A DNA stretch of 64,000 bases from SZUA-254 sp031379665. Its GTDB lineage: Bacteria; Bacteroidota; Ignavibacteria; UBA10030; SZUA-254. Below the pieces are notes generated by a model that was given only the letters and a program-made list of their open reading frames with translations, made no database searches and was not told the DNA's origin. The position numbers were made by a program, and so were the translations under genes. Location of the stretch: contig JANNFI010000139.1 of the NCBI GenBank assembly GCA_031379665.1, positions 1 to 64,000 of the forward strand. The letters are read 5' to 3'. Each line of letters opens with the position of its first letter. The first letter of the stretch is position 1. Shown here piece by piece: positions 34,040 through 42,342 of this stretch.

Positions 34040-35260
34040 TCAGGGGGGACAGATGACGCCAAGGGTGGTGGAGCGTGACGCGCCGGTGACGGCAGGGAGG
34101 TTCCCCGTTTTTCCCCTGAGCGTCCGCCAGGCGAGCAGCGCGAAACAGATCGCCTCCTTCGCGTCCGTGGGGATGCCGGCGTCGTCGGCAATGATGACGC
34201 TGGTCGGGTGGAAGTACCGCCGGAGCGCATCGAGAAGGTACTCGTTGTGGACTCCGCCGCCGCTGACGATCAATTCCTGCGGGAAATCCTCCTTCGCAAC
34301 ATGGAGGAGGAAGTTTCTGTAGACGCTCAGCGCGGTGAATTCGGTGACCGTCGCGATGACATCGTCCTTCCGCTCGCGGCCGAACTTCCTCGCCAACTCC
34401 GCCGCAAACCGTTCACCGAACATTTCACGCCCCGTCGATTTGGGCGGCCGGACCCGTATAAACGGGTGCGCGGCGAGATGCCTGAGCATCATCGGGATGA
34501 TCCTGCCCCGGAGCGCCGCCGCACCCCCGCGGTCAAACCCGGACCCGTAGAACCGTTCGGCCAGCCAATCGATGATCATGTTTCCGGGTCCCGTGTCGAA
34601 GGCCCGGACGCCGTCCGGCCGGCATCCACGAGGGAGGATCGTCGCGTTGGCGATGCCGCCGATGTTGAGGGTGGCCCGGTTGATCCGGGGCGACCCGTGA
34701 AGGAGGTAATCGCAGAGAGGCACGAGCGGCGCCCCGGACCCGCCGAGAGCGATGTCGCCGACGCGGAAATCCCCGACCGTCATCACCCCGGTCCGCTTGG
34801 CGATCACCGAGGGGTGTCCAATCTGCAACGTCGAGCGTATCTGATGGCCGAAGAGCCTGATCTTCCCCGGGAGGTGGCAAATGGTCTGGCCGTGGCTCCC
34901 GATGAAATCGAGGCGCGAGGTGGGGAGGCCGAGCGAAGCTGAGAGCTCCAGGACGGCGTTCGCGAAAAGTTCGGCGGTGAGGATGTTCAGCGTGGAGATC
35001 TGGTCGAGCTTCGCGGTCTTCGGATCGGAATTGCGCAGGAGGAGGCGCCGGAAACCCGGGGGATAAGGATGCGTGCGGAACCCGAGGAGCGTGACGCGGT
35101 GACCCCGGGCCACCGGGGAGATCCGAATGATCGCGACGTCGATGCCGTCGGCGGATGTCCCGGACATCATCCCGGCCCCGACGAGTGATCTTCGCTCCGG
35201 GAGCACCGCGGCGCGGCTCTTCCGTGGACTCTGAGTCCGCTTTCCTTTATATTCTCCCAT
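34040..35260 (-). CDS. anmK: Anhydro-N-acetylmuramic acid kinase
   Basis: Opens and phosphorylates 1,6-anhydro-MurNAc in peptidoglycan recycling, giving MurNAc-6-phosphate. It has 406 residues from the ATG at 35260. The ASKHA-fold signature MMSGTSADGIDVAIIRI is close to the N-terminus; GSHGQTICHLP, GDFRVGDIALGGSGAPLVP, NIGGIANATILP and FDTGPGNMIIDWLAE are all present. The first 29 residues are basic and of low complexity, and a later start is possible. The start codon is 15 bases from the divergent nfo start. The partner etherase MurQ is not in the window. Confidence 0.94.
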   Translation of the reverse strand: MGEYKGKRTQSPRKSRAAVLPERRSLVGAGMMSGTSADGIDVAIIRISPVARGHRVTLLGFRTHPYPPGFRRLLLRNSDPKTAKLDQISTLNILTAELFANAVLELSASLGLPTSRLDFIGSHGQTICHLPGKIRLFGHQIRSTLQIGHPSVIAKRTGVMTVGDFRVGDIALGGSGAPLVPLCDYLLHGSPRINRATLNIGGIANATILPRGCRPDGVRAFDTGPGNMIIDWLAERFYGSGFDRGGAAALRGRIIPMMLRHLAAHPFIRVRPPKSTGREMFGERFAAELARKFGRERKDDVIATVTEFTALSVYRNFLLHVAKEDFPQELIVSGGGVHNEYLLDALRRYFHPTSVIIADDAGIPTDAKEAICFALLAWRTLRGKTGNLPAVTGASRSTTLGVICPP

Positions 35261-35275
35261 GGATACGACCCTCGT

Positions 35276-36172
35276 ATGTCCCGAAAAGTAAAGCGAAGTC
35301 CTGAAGCGGAGAGCCTCCTCCTGGGCGCCCACGAGTCGATCGCGGGAGGCATCTACCTCGCCGTCGAACGCGCCGAATCGATCGGCGCGACAGCGCTCCA
35401 GGTCTTTACGAAAAACTCGAACCGATGGGAGGCGCCGCCGCTCACCGCCGAAGACGCCGCAAGCTACAAAACCGCCATTTCGAAATCAAGCATCCGATCG
35501 GTGATCTCCCACGACTCCTACCTCATCAACCTCTGCGCGACGGACGCGGCCATCCTCGAAAAATCGCGCAAGGCGCTCGCCGACGAGATATGGAGGTGCG
35601 ACCTGCTCGGGATCGGCATGTTGAATTTCCACCCCGGCGCACATATGGGGGCCGGCGAGGAGGCTGGGATCGCCCTGATCGTGGAATCCCTCGATGTCGT
35701 CCACGCGCAGACCCGAGGCGCGAAGGTCCTCTCGGTGGTCGAAACCACCGCGGGACAGGGGTCCGTGCTCGGTCACCGTTTCGATCAGATCGCCGCGATC
35801 ATCTCCGGGGTACGGGACGTGGAGAGGATGGGTGTGTGCATCGATACCTGTCATATCTTCGCCGCCGGGTATGACATCCGTGACGAGGCGTCATACTCCC
35901 GGGTGATGGACGAATTCGGCGAGGTGATCGGTTTCGACCGGCTCAGCGCCATCCACGTGAACGATTCGAAGGGAGGACTGGGGTCGAGGCTCGACCGACA
36001 CGAGCACATCGGGAAGGGGCAGATCGGGACGGCGGGCTTCTCCGGCCTGATGAACGACCCGCGGCTCGCGGACGTCCCGAAGATCCTCGAAACCCCGAAG
36101 GGAGACGACCTCGCCGAAGACCGCGAGAACATGCGCGCGCTGAAAAAACTGGTTCGAAAGAAAATACGGTGA
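35276..36172 (+). CDS. nfo: Endonuclease IV (AP endonuclease)
   Basis: Zinc-dependent apurinic/apyrimidinic endonuclease of base excision repair, with 298 residues. The TIM-barrel opens with LLGAHESIAGGIYLAVERAE. Metal ligands are seen in HDSYLINL, MLNFHPGAHMG, VVETTAGQGSVLG, CIDTCHIFAAGYDI and IHVNDSKGGLGSRLDRHEHIG. A short basic tail of 13 residues precedes the conserved start. A TATATT box lies at 35248-35253 but lacks an appropriately spaced TTG. The gene diverges from anmK with only 15 bases between start codons. Confidence 0.96.
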   Translation: MSRKVKRSPEAESLLLGAHESIAGGIYLAVERAESIGATALQVFTKNSNRWEAPPLTAEDAASYKTAISKSSIRSVISHDSYLINLCATDAAILEKSRKALADEIWRCDLLGIGMLNFHPGAHMGAGEEAGIALIVESLDVVHAQTRGAKVLSVVETTAGQGSVLGHRFDQIAAIISGVRDVERMGVCIDTCHIFAAGYDIRDEASYSRVMDEFGEVIGFDRLSAIHVNDSKGGLGSRLDRHEHIGKGQIGTAGFSGLMNDPRLADVPKILETPKGDDLAEDRENMRALKKLVRKKIR

Positions 36173-36179
36173 ATGAGGG

Positions 36180-36211
36180 CTTGACTTCCGCGTAAATTAT
36201 TTTCAATTTTC
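36180..36211 (+). promoter_or_regulatory. Possible promoter of amrS
   Basis: CTTG at 36180-36183, a 20-base spacer, then CAATTTTC at 36204-36211, a match with C in place of the first T of the downstream box. The predicted transcript start is near 36215, 26 bases before the ATG at 36241. Confidence 0.35.
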
Positions 36212-36240
36212 GGATATGGAAGCAACCAACGGCATTTGAG

Positions 36241-37347
36241 ATGACGCAGCCGGACACACTGACACTGCGCGAGACGCTGAAGGCCCGTTCGGCGCCCGGT
36301 ACGCTCTGCCGCGATATCGGGGACGGCAGGATCGAGTGCTACGCCTGCGGTCACCGCTGCGCGATCGGGCCGGGGCGGGAAGGAATCTGCAAGGTCCGGT
36401 ACAACAAGGGGGGCACGCTGTTCATGCCCTGGGGATACGTCGGGGGGGTGCAGCTCGACCCAGTAGAAAAGAAACCGTTTTTTCACGTCCTGCCCGGCGC
36501 TCGCGCGCTCAGTTTCGGGATGCTCGGTTGCGACTACCACTGCGCGTACTGCCAGAACTGGCTCACCTCGCAAGCCCTCCGGGACCCCGAGGCCCGGCCT
36601 GCGCACGATCCGGCCACGCCTGAGGAGCTCCTCGGCGTCGCCTTCGATTACGGTGCCGCGGTCATCACCAGCACGTATAACGAACCGCTCATCACGAGCG
36701 AATGGGCGGTCGAAATATTCAAGGTGGCCCGCCGGTACGGCCTGGTGACGTCGTACGTCTCCAACGGCAATGCGACCCCCGAGGTGCTCTCCTTCCTGAA
36801 ACCCTGGGTGGACGCCTACAAGGTGGACCTGAAGGGATTCAACGACCGGCAGTACAGGAAACTCGGTGGCGTGCTCGACCGGGTGCTCGAGACGATTCGT
36901 GCCCTCCACGAACGGAAATTCTGGGTCGAGATCGTTACCCTCGTCGTCCCTGGATTCAACGACTCCGATGCAGAACTCCGGGACATCGCCGGGTTCATTG
37001 CTTCGGTCTCGCCCGATATTCCCTGGCACGTCACCGCTTTCCATCCCGACTACCGGATGGCCGACACCAGTGCCACGTCGGTCCGCGCCCTCGTGAGGGC
37101 GGCGGAAATCGGCCTTGAGTCGGGTTTGCATTTCGTCTACGCGGGCAACCTGCCCGGCCTCGTCGGACGGTTCGAGAACACCTCCTGCCCATCCTGCTCG
37201 GCGGTGATGATCGAACGGTCCGGGTATCAAATCCACTCGAACAGGCTCCTGGATGGCTGCTGTGGCGAGTGCGGGACCCCATTACCCGGGATCTGGAAAC
37301 GGACCCGGTCTCTCGCCGCACCACGTCACCATACCGTCTCCCTGTAG
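36241..37347 (+). CDS. amrS: AmmeMemoRadiSam system radical SAM enzyme AmrS
   Basis: Radical SAM protein of 368 residues in the AmrS/PflA-like group. An N-terminal CYACGHRCAIGPGREGICKVR motif precedes the [4Fe-4S] site CDYHCAYCQNW (CX3CX2C). Further family segments are ITSTYNEPLITSEWAVE, YKVDLKGFNDRQYRKLGGVL and HVTAFHPDYRM. A C-terminal ribbon has CPSC and CGEC. The system is named for co-occurrence with AMMECR1 and Memo-like proteins; neither is adjacent here. The substrate is unknown for the family as a whole. A double DUF309 gene follows after 6 bases and is presumably co-transcribed. Confidence 0.92.
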   Translation: MTQPDTLTLRETLKARSAPGTLCRDIGDGRIECYACGHRCAIGPGREGICKVRYNKGGTLFMPWGYVGGVQLDPVEKKPFFHVLPGARALSFGMLGCDYHCAYCQNWLTSQALRDPEARPAHDPATPEELLGVAFDYGAAVITSTYNEPLITSEWAVEIFKVARRYGLVTSYVSNGNATPEVLSFLKPWVDAYKVDLKGFNDRQYRKLGGVLDRVLETIRALHERKFWVEIVTLVVPGFNDSDAELRDIAGFIASVSPDIPWHVTAFHPDYRMADTSATSVRALVRAAEIGLESGLHFVYAGNLPGLVGRFENTSCPSCSAVMIERSGYQIHSNRLLDGCCGECGTPLPGIWKRTRSLAAPRHHTVSL

Positions 37348-37353
37348 GGCATC

Positions 37354-38217
37354 ATGAACGGTCGTCCCGTCAAGAAAAAGCCCGGAGAGATCCGGGTCGA
37401 TCCGGTGAAGGTCCTCACGCTGTCGACTGAGGATTGGCACGAGGTCGAACACGGCATCACACTTTTCAATTCGGGGAAATTCTGGCATGCCCACGAGGCG
37501 TGGGAGCTGGTCTGGCAGCGCCAGTCCGAGGACGAGAGACTGTTTTTTCAGGGGATCATCCAGCTTGCCGCGGCATACCACCACCTCGTCAAGAAAACCC
37601 ACCGTACGGGATACGCGAATAACCTGAAGAAGGCGGAGGCGATCCTGCAGGTCTTCGCGCCGGAGTACCTCGGGATCGACGTCAGGCCGCTCCTCGGGGC
37701 GATCGCCGCCGGCCTCGCCGCGTCCGCCGAAAGGCCGGACGACCCGCCGTCGGACGACGAGTTCTCCCTCGTTCCCAAAATCAGTTTTCGGCTCCCGTAT
37801 GATCCCGACCTCATGGCCGCGGTACGGACTGCGATCGCCTGCGCCGAGTTTGCGGAAGGTGTGGGGTTGTTCAACCGGGGATACCACTGGGAGGCACACG
37901 AGCGCTGGGAGGAGGCGATGCGCGACGCCGAGGGGGAGGCGAAGGAATTACTCCAGGGCTTCGTGCAGGCGGCGGGCGGAATGAGCTTTTTCGTTGCGGG
38001 GAAGGGGGATAAAGCGGGATATCTCTTCGTGAAGTCATTGGAAAACCTCCGAAAGTTCGGGGGCTTGAATTGCGGGGTGGAGTTTCAGTCGCTGGTCGAT
38101 TGGATGGCGGCGGCCCTGAAAACAAACGGATCGGGGCTGCCGGACGTGCGCAGCGGGGGTCCCGCTCCGCCGAAGATCACATTCGGCCGGTCGGTGGGGG
38201 AGGGGTCTACTTCGTAG
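37354..38217 (+). CDS. Tandem DUF309 protein
   Basis: Protein of 287 residues with two copies of the DUF309 fold. Copy 1 (about 33-95) has GITLFNSGKFWHAHEAWELV with FFQGIIQLAAAYHHLVK. Copy 2 (about 168-230) has GVGLFNRGYHWEAHERWEEA with LLQGFVQAAGGMSFFV. The family is normally a single domain of about 120-150 residues with a conserved His-Glu helix pair, suggesting a buried metal or catalytic site; both copies keep the HE(x)W core. The function is unknown. The stop codon lies within an 11-base overlap with the convergent TPR gene. Confidence 0.82.
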   Translation: MNGRPVKKKPGEIRVDPVKVLTLSTEDWHEVEHGITLFNSGKFWHAHEAWELVWQRQSEDERLFFQGIIQLAAAYHHLVKKTHRTGYANNLKKAEAILQVFAPEYLGIDVRPLLGAIAAGLAASAERPDDPPSDDEFSLVPKISFRLPYDPDLMAAVRTAIACAEFAEGVGLFNRGYHWEAHERWEEAMRDAEGEAKELLQGFVQAAGGMSFFVAGKGDKAGYLFVKSLENLRKFGGLNCGVEFQSLVDWMAAALKTNGSGLPDVRSGGPAPPKITFGRSVGEGSTS

Positions 38218-39274
38218 GCGGCGCGGTCAACGCGCCGAGATCGCCGACCGAGAGCTCCCGGGCCAGCGTCTCCAGGAACGATTTCGTCTCGGGATCAGGT
38301 TCACCATCCTTGTAGGCGTCTCTCATCGCCTCCGTCATGATCTCCCGTTGAATTCCCGCAAGAAGGGCCTTTTCCTCATCTGCAGACACCGCTAATCGCT
38401 TTCGGGCGATCGCGACCTCAGCGGCCTGGACGCGGTTCGGAGTTCCTTCACCCCACGCTGAGCGGAGGAGTTTCCCGAACCACTGCAACGCGATCTCCCT
38501 CGGCATCTGCTTCGACTCGCCCGCGGTCGCTCCGACTCCCGATCGTGTCGCCGATTCCAGCTGTTTCCGCATGCTTCCGAGTACTGCATCTCCCGGATCG
38601 ACGATGGTGATCCTTGACAATTCACGGTACGCCCCTTCGGTGTCCCCGGCCGCGAGGAGTTTTCCGAAGGCCTCCTTCGAGCCGGTCACCACGGCCGCCA
38701 GCGCTTCGGCTGCTGCCCCGGCGAGGGCGCCAGCGAGCGCCTGCGCCTCGACGGCCTTCAATCGGTCCGATTCCTCATGCTGGCGGAGTTCGTCCTCCAG
38801 CGCTTTTATCGCGTATACTTCCGTCTGGCGTGTGGTCTCCGTTTCGTGCGTCGCCCGGTCGCGGGCGATCTGGTCCTTCAGCTCGGTCAGATTCCCGTGG
38901 TCCTCGAACACCGGTTCGACGGCGGGGAGTTCCTCGATCCGGGCCCCGGTGATTTCGGTGAGCTCAGTACCCGGCCGTTCGGTCGCGTCGGGCACCGGGG
39001 GTGGAGTCGAGGCCAGTCCGCTCCGGGCGGGCTGGGACACGATGGGGGAGGCCGTCGGTTTTTCACCCGGGGGAGCGTGTTTCTCGCGAAGCGCGTTGAT
39101 CCGGTCTTTATACGCCTGCGCATAGAAATTACCCGGCTCGAGTTCCAGGCTCTTTTCGACTTCAGTGAGCGCCACTTCGTAGTCGCCGCTCTTAAGGAGC
39201 TTGTCAGCGTTCCTCAAATATTCACCCACGAGTTTTTTCCGCGTGGAGTCCGGATGTTCCGATCCCTTTTTCAT
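38207..39274 (-). CDS. TPR-containing protein of unknown function
   Basis: Cytoplasmic protein of 355 residues. An N-terminal TPR pair (about 17-62) reads LRNADKLLKSGDYEVALTEV and EKSLELEPGNFYAQAYKDRI. A Pro/Thr-rich linker (about 67-115) leads into a long charged helix (about 128-200) with an Ala-rich stretch, then a helical C-terminal domain of no known family. It starts on the TAATG shared with the gene upstream, so it is coupled to the large membrane TPR protein and may act with it. There is no signal peptide. The 3' end overlaps the DUF309 gene by 11 bases. Confidence 0.72.
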   Translation of the reverse strand: MKKGSEHPDSTRKKLVGEYLRNADKLLKSGDYEVALTEVEKSLELEPGNFYAQAYKDRINALREKHAPPGEKPTASPIVSQPARSGLASTPPPVPDATERPGTELTEITGARIEELPAVEPVFEDHGNLTELKDQIARDRATHETETTRQTEVYAIKALEDELRQHEESDRLKAVEAQALAGALAGAAAEALAAVVTGSKEAFGKLLAAGDTEGAYRELSRITIVDPGDAVLGSMRKQLESATRSGVGATAGESKQMPREIALQWFGKLLRSAWGEGTPNRVQAAEVAIARKRLAVSADEEKALLAGIQREIMTEAMRDAYKDGEPDPETKSFLETLARELSVGDLGALTAPPTK

Positions 39275-41625
39275 TATCGCTCCGCCGACCTCCTTCCGAA
39301 GATGCTGCGGATGTCGGCCATCGAATACACGTTGTAGAGGTCCGCGTTGCAGAGCTGCCCGTCGATGAACCGCTGGTTAATGGCTTCAGTCAGGAGGTCC
39401 ATCGTCCTGACCATCTTCGTCGAATCGATCATCCTCGTCTGGGGCGAATACATCTGCAGGGCGTAGATCCGGGCGAGGAAATACTTGGCGTCGACATTGT
39501 TGGTGTCGGCGGCCACGACGGCCTCCCCGAGGGCGATCCCGTCCGCGTAGCGTCCAAGGCGCGTAAGGGTGAGGCCAAGGTACAAGCGCAAGCCGGCGTC
39601 GGTCGGGTTCGACCGGACCCTTGCGCGGAGTGTCGAGTCGAGCGCCTTCAGGTACTTGTTCGATTCCTCCAGATCGCCGGTCACCTGGAGAAGCCTCGCA
39701 AGGCTGTAGAGCGTCGTCACCTCGTGGGGGTCGTCTCCGAGGAGGTTCATGCAGGCAGTCGTGACGCGATGTCCCTGGCTCAGCCTGATCGCGGCATCGG
39801 ACATAATAACGTCGGAGAGCGGTCCGGCAAGGTACCGGAGCGTGTCGCCGGTGAATTGCATCGCGGTTTCGTGAAACCAGAGAGCCCTGTCGAACGTCCG
39901 GTTGAGATAGTGGACAGTCGCCATCAGGGCGAGGATCTCGACATTCCTTGGGTCGAGCCGGTAGGCTTTCTGGAGGAATTCCAGCGCCTGCTCGGGGCGG
40001 CCGGACCGGAAGAGGGCCATTCCCCGCAGGTACGGGAGTGCGCTCCCGCCCGGCGCCCGTACTTCCGCGGAATCAAGGAGATCGAGTGCGGTCTGGTACT
40101 GATGACGTTCGATGAGGACCCGCCCCAGTGCGGCGTAACCCTCGCTCGAACGGGGGTCAAGCCTGATCGCTGTGGAGGCGGCGGCGCCCGCATCCTCGAG
40201 GATGTCCCCGGCGCCGGGCCGGCTCACCGCGTTTCTGGCGACGAGTGCCGACGAAAGACCGGAGTGCGTTTCGGCGAGGGCCGAATCAAGGGCCAATGAG
40301 CGGTTGAATGTGTTAACCGCCTCGTCCACCCCTATGCCGCCGGGTTGGCGCATCGCGTTGAGGCCCTTGAGATACAGGAGGTAGGCCTCCGTGTTCTGGT
40401 TCTGCACGGCGGTCCCCGCTCCCGGAGGCGTCGCGACGCGGAAATGAGTCCGGAGCCCGTAGGCGATCTCGTGGGGGATGAGGAGCAGCCCGGATGTATC
40501 ACGCTCGAAATCCTGCGACCAAAGGGTCGTGCCGGCCGAATCCGAGAGTTCCACGTGCACCGTGAAGAGCGTATCGCGGCGGCTCAGGGCGCCGCGCAGG
40601 AAATGCGAATATCCGAGCCTGGTCAGCTCGCCAACGGGGTCGGATCCTGCGGAGGAGAGGTTCGCGCTTGTCGCATAGCCGACCACGCTCACGCCCGATG
40701 GAGTTCCTGAGAGCAGACGCACGACGACCTCGGGAAGGGCATCGGTGAACAACTTCAATTCCTTCGCATCCGCCGACGATGACCAGGGGAGCACGGCGAT
40801 GGTCAGGTTTTTCTCCACCTTTTTCGGCATGTACTCGATGTAGACGATTGCCGCCGCAACCACCAGCAACCCGGCGGCGATCACGGTGAATGCCCAGGAG
40901 GGGAACTTTCGTTGACCCGGGGCGCCGGGTGGGAGCGCGGACGGGGGCTGCTTCGCCGGTTTGCTCTTCGGCTGTTTTGCCTTCGCCGGCTTCTCCTTAC
41001 CCTTCTCCTTTCCTTTCTCTTTCTTCGCTTCGTCAGCAGAAGTCGGCTTGGCGGTGAATGTGTCCGAGGCCATCGCTTCCCGGATCTTTTCGTCGAGATC
41101 GAGCAGTTCGGCGTTGAAACCGTCCAACTCGAGCCCTTCGGTGATCACCTTCGCGGCGAGCTCCATGTCGCCGCGTTGCATGTGGTTCTGTGCGTGTTTC
41201 AGGAGGGTTCTGATCTTCGCCGAGGGGTCGTCAGTGGCGGCCTTCTTCTTCCTCTCTTCATCCTCAGCCTGTCGTTTCCTGGCCTCTTCCTCCTTTTTCT
41301 CCCTCACGAGCCGGTCTTCGCGGCGCCGAGTCTCGTCCCTCGTCCGCTCCGACCGTCGCCGGACCAGCTCCGTGTCGAGCCGGCGCAGCGTCTCATCCCC
41401 GGCCGCCTGGAGGACTTCCAACTCCTTCAGACCCGTCGACTCCGATTCCTTCCTCCGCGTTTCGGTGAGCCCGTCGAGGTATCCCCGGCGTTCCGCCAGG
41501 TGGCCTTCGATCCCTATCGAAATCCGCTCTTCGAGAGCCTGGATCCCGGCCTCCAGGGCCTCCTGCTTACGCAGGGCGACCCGCGCCAGTACGTCTCCCG
41601 GAAGGTTTGCTCCGTCGTCGTTCAT
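39274..41625 (-). CDS. Membrane protein with coiled-coil N-terminus, FlgO/TolB-like domain and TPR repeats
   Basis: Protein of 783 residues. Cytoplasmic part (1-243): charged coiled coil (about 15-130), a TPR-like helix pair (135-165) and a Lys/Glu-rich linker (about 201-227). One transmembrane helix (about 244-266) follows. The outer part begins NLTIAVLPWSSSADAKELKL, the pattern of the FlgO/TolB-N-like domain often attached to CadC-type sensors, with LTRLGYSHFLRGALSR after it, and then about eight TPR units to the C-terminus. The layout resembles transmembrane sensors in which the DNA-binding part has been replaced by a coiled coil. The downstream TPR gene is translationally coupled. No function can be assigned. 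Confidence 0.75.
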   Translation of the reverse strand: MNDDGANLPGDVLARVALRKQEALEAGIQALEERISIGIEGHLAERRGYLDGLTETRRKESESTGLKELEVLQAAGDETLRRLDTELVRRRSERTRDETRRREDRLVREKKEEEARKRQAEDEERKKKAATDDPSAKIRTLLKHAQNHMQRGDMELAAKVITEGLELDGFNAELLDLDEKIREAMASDTFTAKPTSADEAKKEKGKEKGKEKPAKAKQPKSKPAKQPPSALPPGAPGQRKFPSWAFTVIAAGLLVVAAAIVYIEYMPKKVEKNLTIAVLPWSSSADAKELKLFTDALPEVVVRLLSGTPSGVSVVGYATSANLSSAGSDPVGELTRLGYSHFLRGALSRRDTLFTVHVELSDSAGTTLWSQDFERDTSGLLLIPHEIAYGLRTHFRVATPPGAGTAVQNQNTEAYLLYLKGLNAMRQPGGIGVDEAVNTFNRSLALDSALAETHSGLSSALVARNAVSRPGAGDILEDAGAAASTAIRLDPRSSEGYAALGRVLIERHQYQTALDLLDSAEVRAPGGSALPYLRGMALFRSGRPEQALEFLQKAYRLDPRNVEILALMATVHYLNRTFDRALWFHETAMQFTGDTLRYLAGPLSDVIMSDAAIRLSQGHRVTTACMNLLGDDPHEVTTLYSLARLLQVTGDLEESNKYLKALDSTLRARVRSNPTDAGLRLYLGLTLTRLGRYADGIALGEAVVAADTNNVDAKYFLARIYALQMYSPQTRMIDSTKMVRTMDLLTEAINQRFIDGQLCNADLYNVYSMADIRSIFGRRSAER

Positions 41626-41658
41626 CCTTTTCGTTCGAGAATCGGCATAAAGTTGGGA

Positions 41659-41690
41659 AAAATATAGAGAAATGCGCGGGAAATGTCAAT
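41659..41690 (-). promoter_or_regulatory. Predicted promoter of the TPR gene pair
   Basis: On the minus strand, ATTG (41690-41687), a 20-base spacer, then TATATTTT (41666-41659). The predicted transcript start is near 41655, about 30 bases before the ATG at 41625. Confidence 0.6.
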
Positions 41691-41710
41691 ATGCGGTTGC
41701 CGACCATCAA

Positions 41711-41742
41711 ATTGATTTCATCCCTGAATATTCGTAGATTTT
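41711..41742 (+). promoter_or_regulatory. Predicted lemA promoter
   Basis: ATTG at 41711-41714, a 20-base spacer, then TAGATTTT at 41735-41742. The predicted transcript start is near 41746, 32 bases before the ATG at 41778. It forms a divergent pair with the TPR promoter, 20 bases away. Confidence 0.6.
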
Positions 41743-41777
41743 TCGCAATTTCAATCACAGTCAATCCTGGAGGGAAT

Positions 41778-42341
41778 ATGGGCACAGTGCTGGTTCTGGG
41801 TTTGCTCGCCGTTGTGGCGATATGGGTCGTTACAAAGTATAATTCGCTGGTGACGCTGAGAAACCAGGTCGAAAACGGTTGGAAGCAGATAGACATCCAG
41901 CTGAAACGGAGGCACGACCTGATTCCCAACCTCGTCAATACGGTAAAAGGTTACATGGAGTTCGAACAGGACACGCTTCGACAGGTGATCGAGGCGCGGA
42001 ACGCCGCGGTCAGCGCGCCCGGCGTTGCCGCATCGGCCGCCCGTGAGGGAGAATTGACGGGCGTCCTGACGAAACTTTTCGCATTGATGGAGAATTATCC
42101 CAACCTCAAGGCGAACGAGAACGTGAAGCAACTGCAGGAGGAACTGACCGGGACGGAGAACAAGGTGGGATTCGCCCGTCAATTTTATAACGACATTTCG
42201 ATGAAGTTCAACATTGGGCAGGAAGTCTTCCCCGGGAGCCTGATTGCCTCAATGTTCAATTTCCGCAGGGCGGAACTCTTTGCCGTGACGAACGACGCGG
42301 AGCGGGCGGTGCCCGGCGTCGACCTTTCACTCAGAAAGTGA
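41778..42341 (+). CDS. lemA: LemA family protein
   Basis: Single-pass membrane protein of 187 residues. The N-terminal helix (about 3-20, VLVLGLLAVVAIWVV) is followed by the family core YNSLVTLRNQVENGWKQIDI, QLKRRHDLIPNLVNTVKGYM and a C-terminal FNIGQEVFPGSLIA segment. The start at 41778 has a GGAGGG ribosome-binding sequence; a longer open frame upstream lacks homology and crosses the promoter. LemA proteins are widespread but of unclear function. In many genomes the gene adjoins an HtpX-type membrane protease, as here, where htpX starts one base after the stop. Confidence 0.94.
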   Translation: MGTVLVLGLLAVVAIWVVTKYNSLVTLRNQVENGWKQIDIQLKRRHDLIPNLVNTVKGYMEFEQDTLRQVIEARNAAVSAPGVAASAAREGELTGVLTKLFALMENYPNLKANENVKQLQEELTGTENKVGFARQFYNDISMKFNIGQEVFPGSLIASMFNFRRAELFAVTNDAERAVPGVDLSLRK

Positions 42342-42342
42342 C

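Noticed and set aside
32794..34056. 420-codon frame overlapping the membrane acyltransferase on the same strand
   Set aside because: It is a +1 shadow of the acyltransferase: proline/arginine-rich, without hydrophobic helices or motifs.
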